Assembly (NCBI GenBank): GCA_000222875.2
Contig: AFRD01000008.1
Coordinates: 1-64,000 of the forward strand
DNA from: Periglandula ipomoeae IasaF13
Lineage: Eukaryota; Ascomycota; Sordariomycetes; Hypocreales; Clavicipitaceae
Length of the DNA: 64,000 nt
Reading direction: 5' to 3'
Shown: one piece after another, positions 44,708 to 56,653 of the stretch
Layout: each line of letters begins with the position of its first letter
Position numbering within the stretch: position 1 is the first letter of the stretch
The notes under the pieces: model-generated
What the model saw: only the letters and a program-made list of their open reading frames with translations
Database searches by the model: none
Told to the model about the DNA's origin: nothing
Position numbers and translations under genes: made by a program

Positions 44708-45746
44708 TTACGAAGTTGCAGAATCAGAGTCTTCTCGATTGGTCACCATGACACTTCGCCAGCTCCAAGACCTGACCCTCTTCTTCTTCCTAAACTCGCT
44801 CCATCGGTTAGTCCACCAGATTCGTTGCGCTTCGTCCAGGCGCTTCTCCGTCTGCTCGAGCAAGGTGTTGTAGTATTTGAGCCGAGAGGTCACGGTAAAG
44901 TCCATGGCAGACTTTCATCGGTTTCTTCTCAGAGAGTCAAGCCTCCTCACTTTGCTGCCCGACTCGTTTATGGTTCTCAGATACCTCAGTCCCTTGGGAC
45001 TTGAACAGAATTCATAATTCCAGGGCAATACTGCCACTGCGTTGTCGCGAAATGTTTCAGCAGGTGGTGCAGTCCTCGGCATTGTTACGTGCTCGCAGGC
45101 ATGGCGCAACGGAATACAAGGGGGGTTTGGGGCAGCTGCCCGCGCCGCTTGGCCTCGCCATGTACCGGAAGAGACATTTGTGACCAAACGCGTGGCCGCA
45201 CGGCAAATGGGCCAGTTTCTCTCTCGTCTGCCCTTTCTCCTTTCCAAAGAACCTGCCGCATATGAAGCAAAGGGCCGGCTTCCCTTCCGAGTCCAAAGCC
45301 ATCGTCGCGGTGGGGGCCTGAGAAATGTCTGATTCCGTTCGCCGCGGCGGTGCCGGCGTGATGGCATCAGGGTGGTCTTCCTGTGTGGGATACCGTAGGC
45401 GGAGCGAATGCTCAATTGCTTGACATGTCTCATCGGTGCTTCCAGGGGTCTGTATTTCTGGCGTTACTGTCGATTGACTGTCTCTTGATGCTCGCTCAGA
45501 AGGATTTTGGGCGGCCACAGTCGATCCGCTCAAATCAGGGCTGCTTCTTCCAACAATTGTCGAGCCCTGGCTGATTCTCCCGGAACATGGCCCGGCGTTA
45601 GTTTGGTGGTCATCAAGAGGTCGTCCAGTCAGCAAAGGCTCTTTTGATTCGGGGTTCACGGCCGCATCATTCTGCAAGATCTTGCGTGTAAAACGGCCGC
45701 CAAATCTGCTGCTCATTCGCCTGATGGTATCCTTTCCTGGCGCCAT
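44708..45746 (-). CDS. RING-like zinc-finger protein, probably frameshifted
   Basis: The main frame runs from ATG at 45746 (MAPGKDTIRRMSSRFGGRF) to a stop at 45057, 229 residues. Its first 150 residues are Ser/Pro-rich and disordered. Then comes a RING-type start: LCFICGRFFGKEKG, then HLPCGHAFGHKCLFRYM, then CPKPP, where a second Cys pair should follow. At this point the frame shifts: the next frame over continues PLRHACEHVTMPRTAPP, which resembles the usual end of such fungal RING proteins, and goes on towards MDFTVTSRLKYYNTLLEQTEKRLDEAQRIWW, stopping at 44708. A short intron (about 39 bp, near 44920-44960) would be needed to pass a TGA. The break lies at a G6 run (45120-45125). Such proteins are usually E3 ubiquitin ligases, but this one is not identified further. 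The 3' part is uncertain. Confidence 0.55.
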
Positions 45747-46170
45747 TTTGAGTGACTGATGCAAAGCTGAAGGGGCGACTTGAGGACGCCCATAGCGACT
45801 GATTGTAAGAAGGAGCCTGCAGGCTATGGACAGATTACGGGCAGACTAAAAGACGATGTGGTGTATGCAAGGCAAAAGAATGTCGTTGGTTGATGCAATA
45901 GTGATAAATGGGATGGGAAATGTTGTCCAAGATTGTCGGAATCAAAACAACCGTCTATCAAGTCCTCGTAGTCCATGAAACAGAGTCGCCGCGTACAGGA
46001 AGGAGCCATTTGAAGCGTGGAAGCTGCAGCGCCGCCGTGTAAGTGAAAATGCAAGTGCACCCCATCTACAGTGAGAGATGCAAGCCCCACCTGCGATCGC
46101 ACCTGCAACCACTTCGACTTCGACTTCATTCACTCACTCACTTCATGCCACCTCACAGTAAGCTCACACT
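45747..46170. promoter_or_regulatory. Divergent promoter of the RING-like gene and HUS1
   Basis: About 420 bp between divergent starts. Only short frames are present. No specific site was identified. Confidence 0.4.
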
Positions 46171-47356
46171 ATGCGATTCCTCACAGAGCTCAAGAACATA
46201 CGCACATTCGCGAGTACGTCTCACCAATAAGTAAAGCAAAGTGACCCATAATTGACCCATTTCCAGAGCTCACCGCAGCACTCTCCTCGCTCGAGAAAAT
46301 CGCCTGGGTCCGTCTGAGCGATGACACAGCTCGCTTCACCGTCATCCCCGACATGGGATCCCAAGTCTGGGCGTGAGTTCAGCGGTCTCTCATATCCGTC
46401 CTCCAAATGACTAACGGGCCCAAAAAAAGATCGCTAGCAATGGATCTCATCTTTGAAGGGTACCACATCCAGTCCGCAGAGTCCAACAACACCATCAACC
46501 TCGAACTGCCCCTCCAGCCCCTCCAACGCGCTCTCAAGTCGGCTCTCAACAGCATTTCAGCCTCCCTCCGCCTGACCAAAAAGGACGGTCTACCAATTCT
46601 TTCCATGACCATAACCACTACGTCCAGCGCGTCGAATGCGTCCGCAGCAGCGGCAGCCAAGATAGCCCCCGACGACCCATTTGGCGACGATGTCTTTGAG
46701 CAAGAGCATCTCGAAACTTCGTTGCGCAGAGAGCACGAGAAGATCATTACGCAAGACATTCCGGTGCGCGTGCTGCATCCCGAGACGGTAGAGACCATCA
46801 TGCAGCCCAAAGTGAGGGAGCCGGATGTGCATATCCAGCTGCCGCCGTTGCTGCAGCTCAAGGCGATATCAGATCGGTTCACCAAGTTGGCGCTCACGGA
46901 GACGAATCCGTCAAAGGCTCCAAAGCTTGAACTCAGCGCCAACATGCACGGCAGCTTGCGGTTAAGAATTGCCACCGAGGCCACAGACATCTGCAGCGTG
47001 TGGTCCGACCTCGAAAACCCCGAACTGGATCCCGCCCAGCTGGACCGGCCCGTGGCAGAGCACCCTAGTACCAAGTTTCGTGAGGACGGTCCGGACCGTT
47101 GGGCCACGGTGCGCGTGGACGGCAAAGACTGGAGTCGAGTGCTCAGCGTAGGCAGGCTGGAAGGCCGGGTGATTGCTTGCTTTACAGATGATCATGCACT
47201 GATCCTGTATGTCTACGTGCCGCATTACGATGATGCTTCTGCGGAGGATTCTGTTGTTACTGTGAGTTCGCCTCGCCTCCCGCCTCCCGCCTCCCTTCCT
47301 CTCACTCAGACTCATCTGACCTGCTACAGTATTACGTGCAATCGTATAGCAAGTGA
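46171..47356 (+). CDS. HUS1: Checkpoint clamp subunit Hus1
   Basis: Four exons, 46171-46213, 46267-46372, 46430-47261 and 47330-47356, give 335 residues, the usual size. The start MRFLTELKNIRTFAKLTAALSSLEK matches the conserved Hus1 N-terminus, followed by ARFTVIPDMGSQVWA, IFEGYHIQSAESNNTINLELPLQPL and LRLTKKDGLPILSM. The last exon gives YYVQSYSK. Insertions of Ser/Ala-rich and acidic sequence (ASNASAAAAAKIAPDDPFGDD) are common in filamentous fungi. Hus1 forms the 9-1-1 sliding clamp with Rad9 and Rad1, loaded at damaged DNA by Rad17-RFC to activate the ATR/Mec1 checkpoint. It is convergent with SEC16, with about 280 bp between stops. Confidence 0.94.
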
Positions 47357-47638
47357 TTGCAAACATGGGATGGCGTTGAGTATCAAGGCATTGAAATGGC
47401 GTTCAGGTTTGTTTTCTTTTCAGGGGCTTGGCGCAGGCTAGATGCCCCGTCTGATATTATGATTGAGACCAATAGTACAAATCTCTTGACTGTAAAAATC
47501 GAAATACGTATTGTACAAGAATGCCAAGTATTAGGAACTCTATCGCATGAAACGCCATATGTGCGCAATTGTCGGGCAACCCGCCGTTTTTTTCTTAACC
47601 TTCCTTCATAGTCATCTCATCTCTTGCACTGCTATGCT

Positions 47639-50600
47639 CTATTTCGCCATGACGTCGACGTAACGACCACTCTTTCTAGGCTTTTTCTGGCCAGCTTTTC
47701 GTGGAGCTGGTGCTCCCAGCAAGTCATCGATACTGCTTGCATTGCTCATGCTCGTGGCGGGTCGGCTGGGTAGTCCTGCCGATGGAGGACCTGGAGTCAC
47801 GTTGCTCGTTGACACCGATCGGGGCATGCCTGTCGGAGGAGTGCCAGCGTTCAGGTTGTCCATGGACTGTGCTGTTGACAGATTTCCGGGAGTTGATCGG
47901 GGTGGCATCCCCATGGGGGGAACGCTCATTCTTCCGGCAGGTGGAGGCGGAGTGCCGGACGGAGGCGGCGTTCCACTTACAGAGCGAGGACCAGCTCGGG
48001 GTGGTGGAGGCGTGGCCTTCTTAGCCTCGACATTCTCGGCACCGGGTTTCTTGTTGATCCAGCGACCAAGATCGGGATCGTAGACGAAACTGCTTTGCTC
48101 ACCGAGCTTGGCTTTGATGGGCTTGCCAGGCGATGACTCGCCAATATTGCCGTCCGCCTTCTTGCCGCCTCCGAACCAACCTCCAAATCCCCAGCCCTTT
48201 TTGGTGGCTGCGGCTGCTGCTGCGCGTTTGGCTGTGGAGAGTGACGCGCGTCAGTACAAAACAAGAAGCTGGCTTTACCGGATGTGTGCAGAATCAAAAC
48301 TTACCATCCTCTTCGGCTGCCTTGCGGAACATTTCCTCGTTCTCGCGGTCTCTTTCTGCTTTGCTCTGCTGCTGGGGCTGTTTGAGCGCCGGGATGTCAT
48401 CATCATTGTCGTCGTCCATGAAGCTCTTCTTCTTCGGCTTGGGCTCCTCGTCGTTGTCCGCCTCGGGCTGATATGAGGGTGGCTCGTATCCATACGGTTG
48501 GAACGATGGGGGCTCGTAGCCGCCGGTGCTGGCGCCTTGCTGGCTGGCGTCCTCGGTGGGCTGCGGGCCTGCTTGTGGCGGCTCATAACCATAAGACGGA
48601 GGCTCATAGCCCTGGGTAGCATTGTCGTTGGCAGGCTGCTGAGGGTGGATGTCTGGCGACTCCTGCAGGTCATAGGGCTGATATCCGCTAGATGCTGCAG
48701 GCTGCGAGCTTGGAGCTGGGTCCACAGGACCAGGGGCAGCAGACGTCTGGACGGGCTGGTATCCGGATGATGCGGACCCAGGATAGCCAGTCGCCGGATA
48801 AGCACTGGGTTGGGGTTGCGCGGAGACTGCTCCTGGGTAGGCGCGCTCGTACGGATTCGGTGCGTATTCTTGACTGCTGCGTGGCGATGCTGCTGCTGCT
48901 GCTGCTGCTGGAGCGTACTGCGACTGGGTTGCGGGTGCATATGGGTTGACATTCGCGCCTGAAAATGACGCAGTAGGTGCTGGCGCATAGCGAGATGCTG
49001 CAGTTCCGCTCATGAGCGGCACTCCGCCCATGGGCTGGTAGCCGGGAGATGATCCGTAAACGTCAAAGTTGGACGTCGACGGCGGCCGTGAAATGTTGGG
49101 CGAGGATGCGATGCGAGCAAACGGTCCGTTATCACCATCCGATCCCGCATGGCCATTGCCGTCCTCGTCGCCCGAGACGAACTTGTTGAACCTGTTCCAC
49201 ATGCTGTCAGAGACTTTGCCCATGGTGGGCTTGGACATCCATGACGACGAAGCGTCCTTGGGTGACGACTTGACTCTTGCCAGCAGATCCTCGACGTACT
49301 TGTCGAGGATACCATAATAGTACGGGGACCTTCGGGTTTGAGCGGTCATGGCTGATGCGATGGCCTCGCAATACTGAATGGCCTTATCGCGGAAGCCATA
49401 TTCGGCAAGAGTTACAGCGTGCTGCAGCTTGTAGGCCGCCAGGTGTGGTGCACCTGCAGACGCCGCGACACCGCTGCCGAGCGTCAATCCGTATTCGTAG
49501 ACCTCGCTGAGCTGAAGAGCCTCCGTCTCTTTGGCAAATTGATCGGACTGTCGTCTGTGGTCTAAGCCAACCAAGACGAAATCGGAGTTGGGGTCGTCCA
49601 GCCCACCGAAAACGGACAGGGTACGGCTAAAGATGAAGCAGATGTGCGCAGCCTCTGCTCGTCCGTAGCTGGCAAGCAGTTTGCCGAGAGCATTCAGTCC
49701 ACGGATATCTTCACTGCTGCGATTGCTCAGAACAAGCGTCAGCGTCTCCCTCCACTTGTCGAGGCCGTCCATTGCATCCTTTGTAGGCCCGGAGGACGTT
49801 TCGGTAGAGACAAGCTGCAGCCCGGCGCGAGCATGAGAGGGAACAAGTTCATCGACACAGTCGTCATAGTTGCCAGACAGTATCTTGTACAGGGCGGCCA
49901 ACGACTCGTTGTTGTGTCCTGGGTAGTTGACTTCCTTTCGTACAAACTCCTGGGCTACCTGTTTGTAGAGATCCGCCGAAACAGTCTGCGAGATGAGCAT
50001 AGCGTGACCCCAGAGGCGCTTGTCCACAGTAGCCCACACAGCCGTCTCGCGGTCACCCTTGAGCAAGTCCAAGCGGATCTTCTCTACGACGCTCGAATCG
50101 ACGCCGTCTGCCTTCATGGACGTAGCGCCGGCCCCGGCTTCGGCACCGGTGAAGAGCGGAGCGCCTTCGCTTCGAAGCTCTGCCGTCTTGGGCGCCAAAA
50201 CCTCTCGAACAGCCTTCTCGACTGCAGGAGTGCCCTCAAGTGCACCGTCATGCTCGATGAAGACCCGCAATAGCTTCCACAGCAGCAGACGCTCGACCGA
50301 GCGCTTCGCTTCCAGGGACAGCTGCGAATGAAACGACACATCAGGAATGTCCTTTTCTTGGGCTTCGATGCCGGCCGAGAGCCATGCAATGGCTTCCTTC
50401 TTTCTCGACTTGCCCTTGAGCGGACCGGGAAACTTGGCGAGACGGTCCTGCAGAGGGTCGAGATCCTTGATGTTCTGCACCTTGACTTCGCCCACCGTGC
50501 GAATAGTGACCGGCGCGGTCTGACCCATGGCATATCGGGGAATGCTCTTGGGGAAAGATGTGATGAACGTTCCACCAACTCCCCAAGCCATGACAGGAGC

Positions 50601-53600
50601 TCCTCGCCAGCGTTCAAGAGGATCACGCTCCCTGCCATCAGTAGGTGGCGCCATGTTGGTGATGGACTGTCCACGGGCACGACTGGTTGGCGCGTAGGTT
50701 GACTGGGCAGGCTTGGCCATGGCAGGTGCCGCACCCTGCGCGTGCGCAGACGAGGGCCGAGGCGCATATTCAGTCGTCTTGCTTCCCCTCCTGTCACCGG
50801 TGTGCGAAGCGCTGGGGGACTGCGTCTGCGCCCTCGGAGGCGGTACGAACGATGTCTGTGCAGGTGCTGACGCCGCGGGAGTTTGAGGCGCATAGTTGGA
50901 ATTCAATCGCTTCGACGGGGACAAGGTCATAGGAGGTGGCACACTACCGCCAGAAGACAACGGGGGCGTGCGTCGGACCGAAGCATCGGGTGGCGCTGGG
51001 CTGTACCTGGACTCGGTAGCCCTAGCTGGGGAGGAAGTTACTGCGTGGCTGGCGCTGAAAGAGCGGTTTCCAGGAGATGTAGCCTCTTCGTCTTCCTCTT
51101 CATCTACTTCGCGAGTGGGAGGTAGAGAAGAGACGTGGTTCAGCCGTGGTTCAAAGGACGAGCTCGCCCGGCGGTCGAACGGCTGCCCGTCTGCTGCACC
51201 GCTTGTCTCGTAGTGGGCCAGGGGGCTCGACGTTCTCGGCAGATGAGGCAAGGCGTTGTGCGTCGGTCCAACGCCATAGGAGCTATTTGGGCGTGATCCA
51301 GCAGACGGCGCCGGTGAGTAGCGGCTGGAGATTGATACGCCGCCTCCATGCGGCGCGGGAGGAGCCGGCGAATATCGAGACGAGCTGCTCGATGGAAGAG
51401 TCACAGCGCTGGACTGGGACTGCAAACTTGCATAGGGGTTTGTCTTGGGCGGGGCTACGAGGTTGGGTATGCCGGGGGATGTTTGAACGTCCTCGTTGGA
51501 GTGCGAAGAAGTTGAAGACGTCTGCGGAGCTGCTGGGACCGCGGCGGGTGGAGGAGCACTTTGAGGAACTGGAGGGGGCACAACTTGCGATGCCGATGGC
51601 GGAGGCACGGTTTTCGACATTGGCGGTGGTGTTTGCTGAGTGACTGAGCCGGCAGGCGCATACTGGCCGGGTGATGGTGCTCGTTGGCTCTGTCTGGAGG
51701 CAAGTCGCGGCTTTGAGCTCATGGGGAGTTCCTCGAAAAAGCTACCCCTGGAGCGGAGAGCGGGAGCCGACGCCTTCTGGCCCAGAGGCTGTCCTTGAGA
51801 AGGTCCGGCGGCTGCTGATGTTGGCGGAGCTGAGGATGTTGTAGGCACAGATGGAGGACGCGGTGGTTGTCCAGCGGAATACATGCTGGCACTTCGAGGT
51901 GGTGGCGCTGCAGCTGTTTCTACCGGCAGTTGTTGCAGACTAGGTCGCTTTCGTGGTTTGACAGCCTTGACGAGATCGGTTGGCAAGTCATAGGGCGACG
52001 AGTAGCCGACTTTGGATTTGTCCGCAAAGCTTTGCGTCTTGGCGGGTTCGGGGCGAGGTGGCTGCGGCGTCTGTCCAAATTGTCCTGCGCCGTATGGTGC
52101 GGCAGGTGTTTGCTGCTGTCCATAGCCGAATGTCTGCGTTGGACCGACTCCAGTCGGCGTCGGCGCATATGGCGTCGCGGACTGGGGTGCCACGGAAGCA
52201 GGTGTATACGAGTTTGACGCAGGTTGTCGCGGTTGAGAGGGCGCAGAAACAGGAGGTGCGGGCTCGTCCAGGTCATCGAGGAGACCCTCATCGTCGCTGC
52301 CCAGGAAGGCCGTTGCATCTACGTCCTTGGTTTGGGTAGTAGAGTCATCCAACAGAAATTCGCCGTCGTCGTCGTCTCCAAATGCCTGCTCCCACTTGGA
52401 AGCCAGGTCTTCTGTTGCTGGGGCCTCCTCGGCCTTGTCAGAGTTTTCCAGTGCAACCCCATCCGTAGGTTCGTCGGCATGTTCTTCTGGGGTCTCGTTG
52501 AGAGTGCTTTGTCGAGTGAGTGAGCCTCCGTCACCCATAGCTGCCATTACTTGCATCGTGGATTTTCGCTCAATAGGCTTGGCCTCGTCTCCATGCCCGC
52601 TCTGCGTTTCGTCATTTTGGATTTGGCCAAAGAAGTCGTCCTCATTGTTGTCGTCTTCTTCGCCAAAGGGGTTGGTGTTGCTTTTGACGATCGTCTGTTG
52701 AACAGTATCCTCGTCGGTCTCTTTCTGCGGAATCAGCGGTAGGCCTTCTTCAAAACGAGACTCTTCCTCCGTAGCGGCAGCGGCTTCAATTTCGCCTCCA
52801 ATGGACCGATGTGCGGAGTGCTGAGGTCGGCCTGTGTTGTGCCTCTGCCATGAAGCGGAGCTGTCGCCTTCTGGACTGCGCATCAAGTACTCTTCCTCCT
52901 CCACCTCGGCTTCCTTCTCATCTTCCTCCATCACATCCAATGCTTGATTGGCGGGCAGTGGAAGACCAACTTGACCTTCGGTCTCAGAGTGCAACGGCGG
53001 CACGGCAGGGAAAGAGTTTGTTCTGTCTGATGGTGGCATGAATTCGAAAGAGTCGGTATCGGCTCGTCCCAGGTTCCATTCTCCATCGTCATCATCTGCG
53101 AAGCTGATTTCATGCGAGACGGTTCGAACAAAGGACATGGAGCTCGAGTGCTGTGCTACAGACGGTGCGGTTCGGGCTTGTTTGGCTTCCGTGACATGTG
53201 GCTTTCCCGTATTTGACTTCACAGTTTCTTTGCTTATCTGCTCTTCACGTGAGACATTGAATGATTCTTGAACCCCTTGAGCGGTAGAGTCGATGCCCTT
53301 CGATTCGATTTCGTGCGCGGCGCCGTCATCCTGCAACAACCAGGCGCCTCCTTCACCTTCGTCGCCGTTGGTCAGCCACGCATCCGCACCGTCAGTATGC
53401 TCTGCTGCGACGTTGTCTGTTATTGATTGAGGCTGTGTTGCGTCCTCTGTTGATTCTGTAGGATGCGAGACCTCGATGGGCTCTGTTGGCCCAGTGTCCT
53501 CGGAAATAAGCCAGGCATCGGCTTCATCTTCGTCTTCATTGCTTTGATTGAAAGTGTTTTCGACAGAAGAAATTTTTTCAGTCGGTGGCGCCTCGACAGG

Positions 53601-53693
53601 GTCCGACTTTGATTTCGATTCTTGCGCTATGAGATCGGCAGCGCTATTAGGCATCATGGCCGGATGCCATGAGCTGGCCGACGGGCTGGCCAT
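47639..53693 (-). CDS. SEC16: COPII coat assembly protein Sec16
   Basis: Two exons, 53693-48305 and 48231-47639, joined by a 73-bp GT-AG intron, give 1993 residues, typical for fungal Sec16. The N-terminal half is acidic and disordered with repeated DAWLxxxD-type motifs (for example DEADAWLISED, DGADAWLTNGDEG, GGAWLLQDDG), then proline-rich sequence. The central conserved domain begins near 1015 (ERWRGAPVMAWGVGGTFITSFPK). The ACE1 alpha-helical region follows, including VREVLAPK, LLASYGRAEAAHICFIFSRTLSVFGG and YEYGLTLGS. The C-terminal region has many YAPA-type repeats, then KGWGFGGWFGGGKK and KPIKAKLGEQSSFVYDPDLGRWINKK, the conserved C-terminal block. Sec16 is a peripheral ER protein that organises exit sites and binds Sec23 and Sec13/31. 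The repeated DAWL motif is worth separate attention. Confidence 0.95.
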
Positions 53694-54210
53694 GATGCAA
53701 ATGCGACAAACAGTATTAAGCGGCTAGGATGAGTACATGCATGAAACCTATAATCGTAGCAGTCAGTAGGGCTCAGAAGCAAGGTTTGCATGGTGCAAAC
53801 ACTGCAGCATCTCCATCAGGGGATGGGGCCCGATAGCAGGGAGCATGCGCGTGATGCGGATGGCACATACAATGATTAGAGAAAAAAATAGGGACAGAAG
53901 CAGAAACAGGCAACGGTTCAATCTTCAAGTTGCGCTCCTGTTCGCCATCAGGATATCAACACAACAAGAACTGGGGGTATCGGGCAGCGAAATGGCGAAG
54001 AGTCGACGCTGCCAGGTGTGTTTGGGAGTTGAGTTGGATGGTGACGTGCGATGGCAAAGGCAAGCTGGCATGTACGCAGAATCCGACCGGAGTACTCTGT
54101 ACCTGCCGTGGACAATGAGGCGCGTGGTCTGTCCTCGGTAGTGTGGACTCTGTCTTGTGGCTCGCTCCTGCTGTGTCGGTCCAGAGCCACAGTCAGGAGA
54201 GCTGCAAGCT

Positions 54211-54224
54211 GGTACCTTGGTACC
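54211..54224 (+). repeat. GGTACC-TT-GGTACC motif
   Basis: Two KpnI hexamers spaced by two bases. The reverse-complement motif occurs at 56844-56857, on the other side of SER1. Confidence 0.6.
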
Positions 54225-55292
54225 TGGACGTGGAGCCACGGGTCAACGTGCAGCTAATCGCGACTCGTGGAGGTGCTTAATTGCTCCTTCTCCACCGCCG
54301 CGCCAGTTTTCTCTTCGCTCCGTCCCCTTTTGACTCTTTGGACTGAAGCTCCAGGGGTTGGCCTCATGACGGCCACCACTCACTAATACTGCACGACTCC
54401 GTCGGGGCCGGCAGCTTTTCACGCCCCGGCAAAAATGAATATCCATCACATGGCTACATGCAGCAGTACGGATGACGCATGATGCATAGAGAGATCTGGA
54501 TTGCATTGAGGAGATTGCATTGAGAATTTTGGTGTTTTTGGAAGGCTCACTGATCTCATATTCAATAATGAAAAAGGACTCTTGAAGTGGAGACTGTCCC
54601 TACTTGCTTATACCCTTGGTCGCATGTTACAGTCAACATTCGACAGCACAGGAAAACAACGACCTATTTATCCTGATTGCCTACATCAATTCTTTTCGAT
54701 ATTCGAAATCCATGATACAGTCGATAGAGTGGGCAACTGAGGCTTACAAACGTCGCTCATGTCGCATTTCCCCCCGTCGAGCTGCAGGGTAGCTGCGTTG
54801 TCATGTAAAATACCAGTCACCACCAATGAACACGCCGTCACGACTGCCCCTCTCTCCGATTCCGGCCAGAGTGGGTGCCGGGCTCATGATGCAAGCAGGT
54901 GCCGGTTCAGTCAATCTGCCTGTTCAAGAACCCAGATGACTGTTTTCTGGTTCATCTCTGAACAAGCATTGAGGGACAAAGAGGCTTCTAGTCTCGCGTC
55001 AATTAGCTGGAGTGTTGTTCCACTTCATGGTGCTGCCCACTTTTTCTTTTGCATCACATCCCGACTGGAGGAGCGTCGCTTTTGGTTGACTCGCAAGAAC
55101 CTCTCTGGACTGACTGGCGCCTGCTGCTACTCTTCTTGGATTTCAGCTGGGCTTGCGCACATTATTTCTTCCCAAGACACTCATCAACTACTCATGCAGA
55201 GTCTCACATATACCTAGCTCTCCATTCATCAAAGGACCGCAGATTGCAAACGCGATCGTCTCCCATCACTAAGCCATATTTTGCTGTCCAAT

Positions 55293-55299
55293 TTGAGTC
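55293..55299. promoter_or_regulatory. TGAGTCA site (candidate CPC1/Gcn4 element)
   Basis: A perfect TGA(C/G)TCA palindrome lies 16 bp upstream of the SER1 ATG. Fungal amino-acid biosynthesis genes are commonly under general control through this element (CPC1/CpcA/Gcn4). It sits very close to the start codon, so it may lie in the leader and be chance. Confidence 0.3.
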
Positions 55300-55314
55300 A
55301 CAATCAATCCAGCA

Positions 55315-56653
55315 ATGCCGTCAAGACAAGACATTACGTATTTCGGTGCCGGCCCGGCTCTGCTGCCCACCAATGTTCTCGAAAAGGCAGCTGAGGCTTT
55401 GGTCAATTTTCAGTCGACCGGACTCGGCCTCGCAGAGCATTCTCATCGCTCTGAGCTCGCCAGCAACATCATCAACGAGGCCAAGGCTGATCTGGCCTCG
55501 TTTCTCGACATCCCTGAGGACTATGACATCTTGTTCATGCAGGGCGGCGGCAGTGGTGAATTCTCAGCTACCGTATACAACCTCGTTGGGTCGTGGGTTG
55601 CACAGAAGCGAGCCCAGGTCTTCGGCGATCTCAAGGCCAACGACAAGGAGGATTCGAACAATCCCACGCTCCTGCAGGAGCTGCGTCACAGAGTCGACAC
55701 GGAGCTCAAGATTGACTATCTTGTCACAGGAAGTTGGTCACAGAAGGCTGCTGCCGAGGCCGCTCGCCTGCTCGGGCCCGACAAGGTCAACATCGCTGCC
55801 GATGGACGTGAGCTGAACGGCGGCAAATTCGGCAAGATTCCGGAGGAGAGCACATGGAAACTATCCAAGGACGCCGCCATGGTATACTATTGCGATAATG
55901 AAACAGTCGATGGCGTTGAATTCCCTGGGTTCCCCAAGATCCTTGAGCCCAGGGCGGATGGCTCTGGCCCGATTGTAGTGGCAGACATGAGCTCCAACAT
56001 CTTGTCGCGCAAGGTTCCCGTGCGCAACTATGGCGCCATCTTCTTTGGCGCACAGAAGAACTTGGGCTCTGCTGGTATTACCGGTGTCATCATCAAGAAG
56101 ACTCTCATTCCTCAGCCTTCGGCGACGCTCATGCGAACTCTGGGCTTGCCCCTCCCCCCCGTTGTCCTGCAGTATGAGATGATTGCCAAGAACAACAGCC
56201 TGTACAACACGCTGAGCATTTTTGAGTGAGTACCCCTGGCCGATCGGTACTCTTTTGTCATACATGCACTAACTACAATCCAGCGTGTACATTGCCGGCC
56301 AGGTGCTCAAGAACCTCCTTGTTGGGGTACGCGGCAAGGCTGAGGGCCAAGAGGCTGTATCTAAGAAGAAGGCCGAGCTCATCTACGGCGCGCTGGATGC
56401 CAACCTAGACGTTTACAAGGTCGTGCCTGACAAGTCGGTTCGCTCGCGCATGAACATTTGCTTCCGAGTCACGAAGGGCGGCGACGTCGACGCGGCAGAG
56501 AAGGGGTTCATCAAGCAGGCGACGGACCTGGGACTGACGGGCCTCAAGGGGCACAGAAGCGTGGGAGGCATTCGTGCTTCAAACTACAATTCCATCACGC
56601 TCGAGGGGGCCGAAAAGCTGGCCAAATTTTTGGGGACTTTTGCTAAAGCTTAA
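55315..56653 (+). CDS. SER1: Phosphoserine aminotransferase
   Basis: Two exons, 55315-56225 and 56284-56653, with a 58-bp intron, give 426 residues. Landmarks: YFGAGPALLPTNVLEKA at the start; LGLAEHSHRSELASNII; ILFMQGGGSGEFSA, the phosphate-binding loop; VVADMSSNILSR; and GAQKNLGSAG with the PLP-binding lysine at 248. The last exon gives SRMNICFRV and GLKGHRSVGGIRASNYNS, with the substrate-binding His-Arg segment. The enzyme is a class V PLP aminotransferase that converts 3-phosphohydroxypyruvate and glutamate to phosphoserine and 2-oxoglutarate in serine synthesis. It is somewhat longer than bacterial SerC, with fungal insertions around 105-125. Confidence 0.96.

Larger units (their letters stand above)
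53694..55314. promoter_or_regulatory. Divergent promoter region of SEC16 and SER1
   Basis: About 1.6 kb between divergent starts. Frames are short and unrecognised. It contains a GGTACCTTGGTACC motif at 54211-54224 and TGACTC/TGAGTCA-type sites close to SER1. Confidence 0.45.

Noticed and set aside
48108..53271. Many open frames antisense to SEC16
   Set aside because: They arise from the low-complexity, GC-biased coding strand and show no domain of their own.
54759..55217. 152-codon plus-strand frame upstream of SER1
   Set aside because: No domain, Cys/Ser/Trp-rich random-like composition, and it sits in the divergent promoter region.
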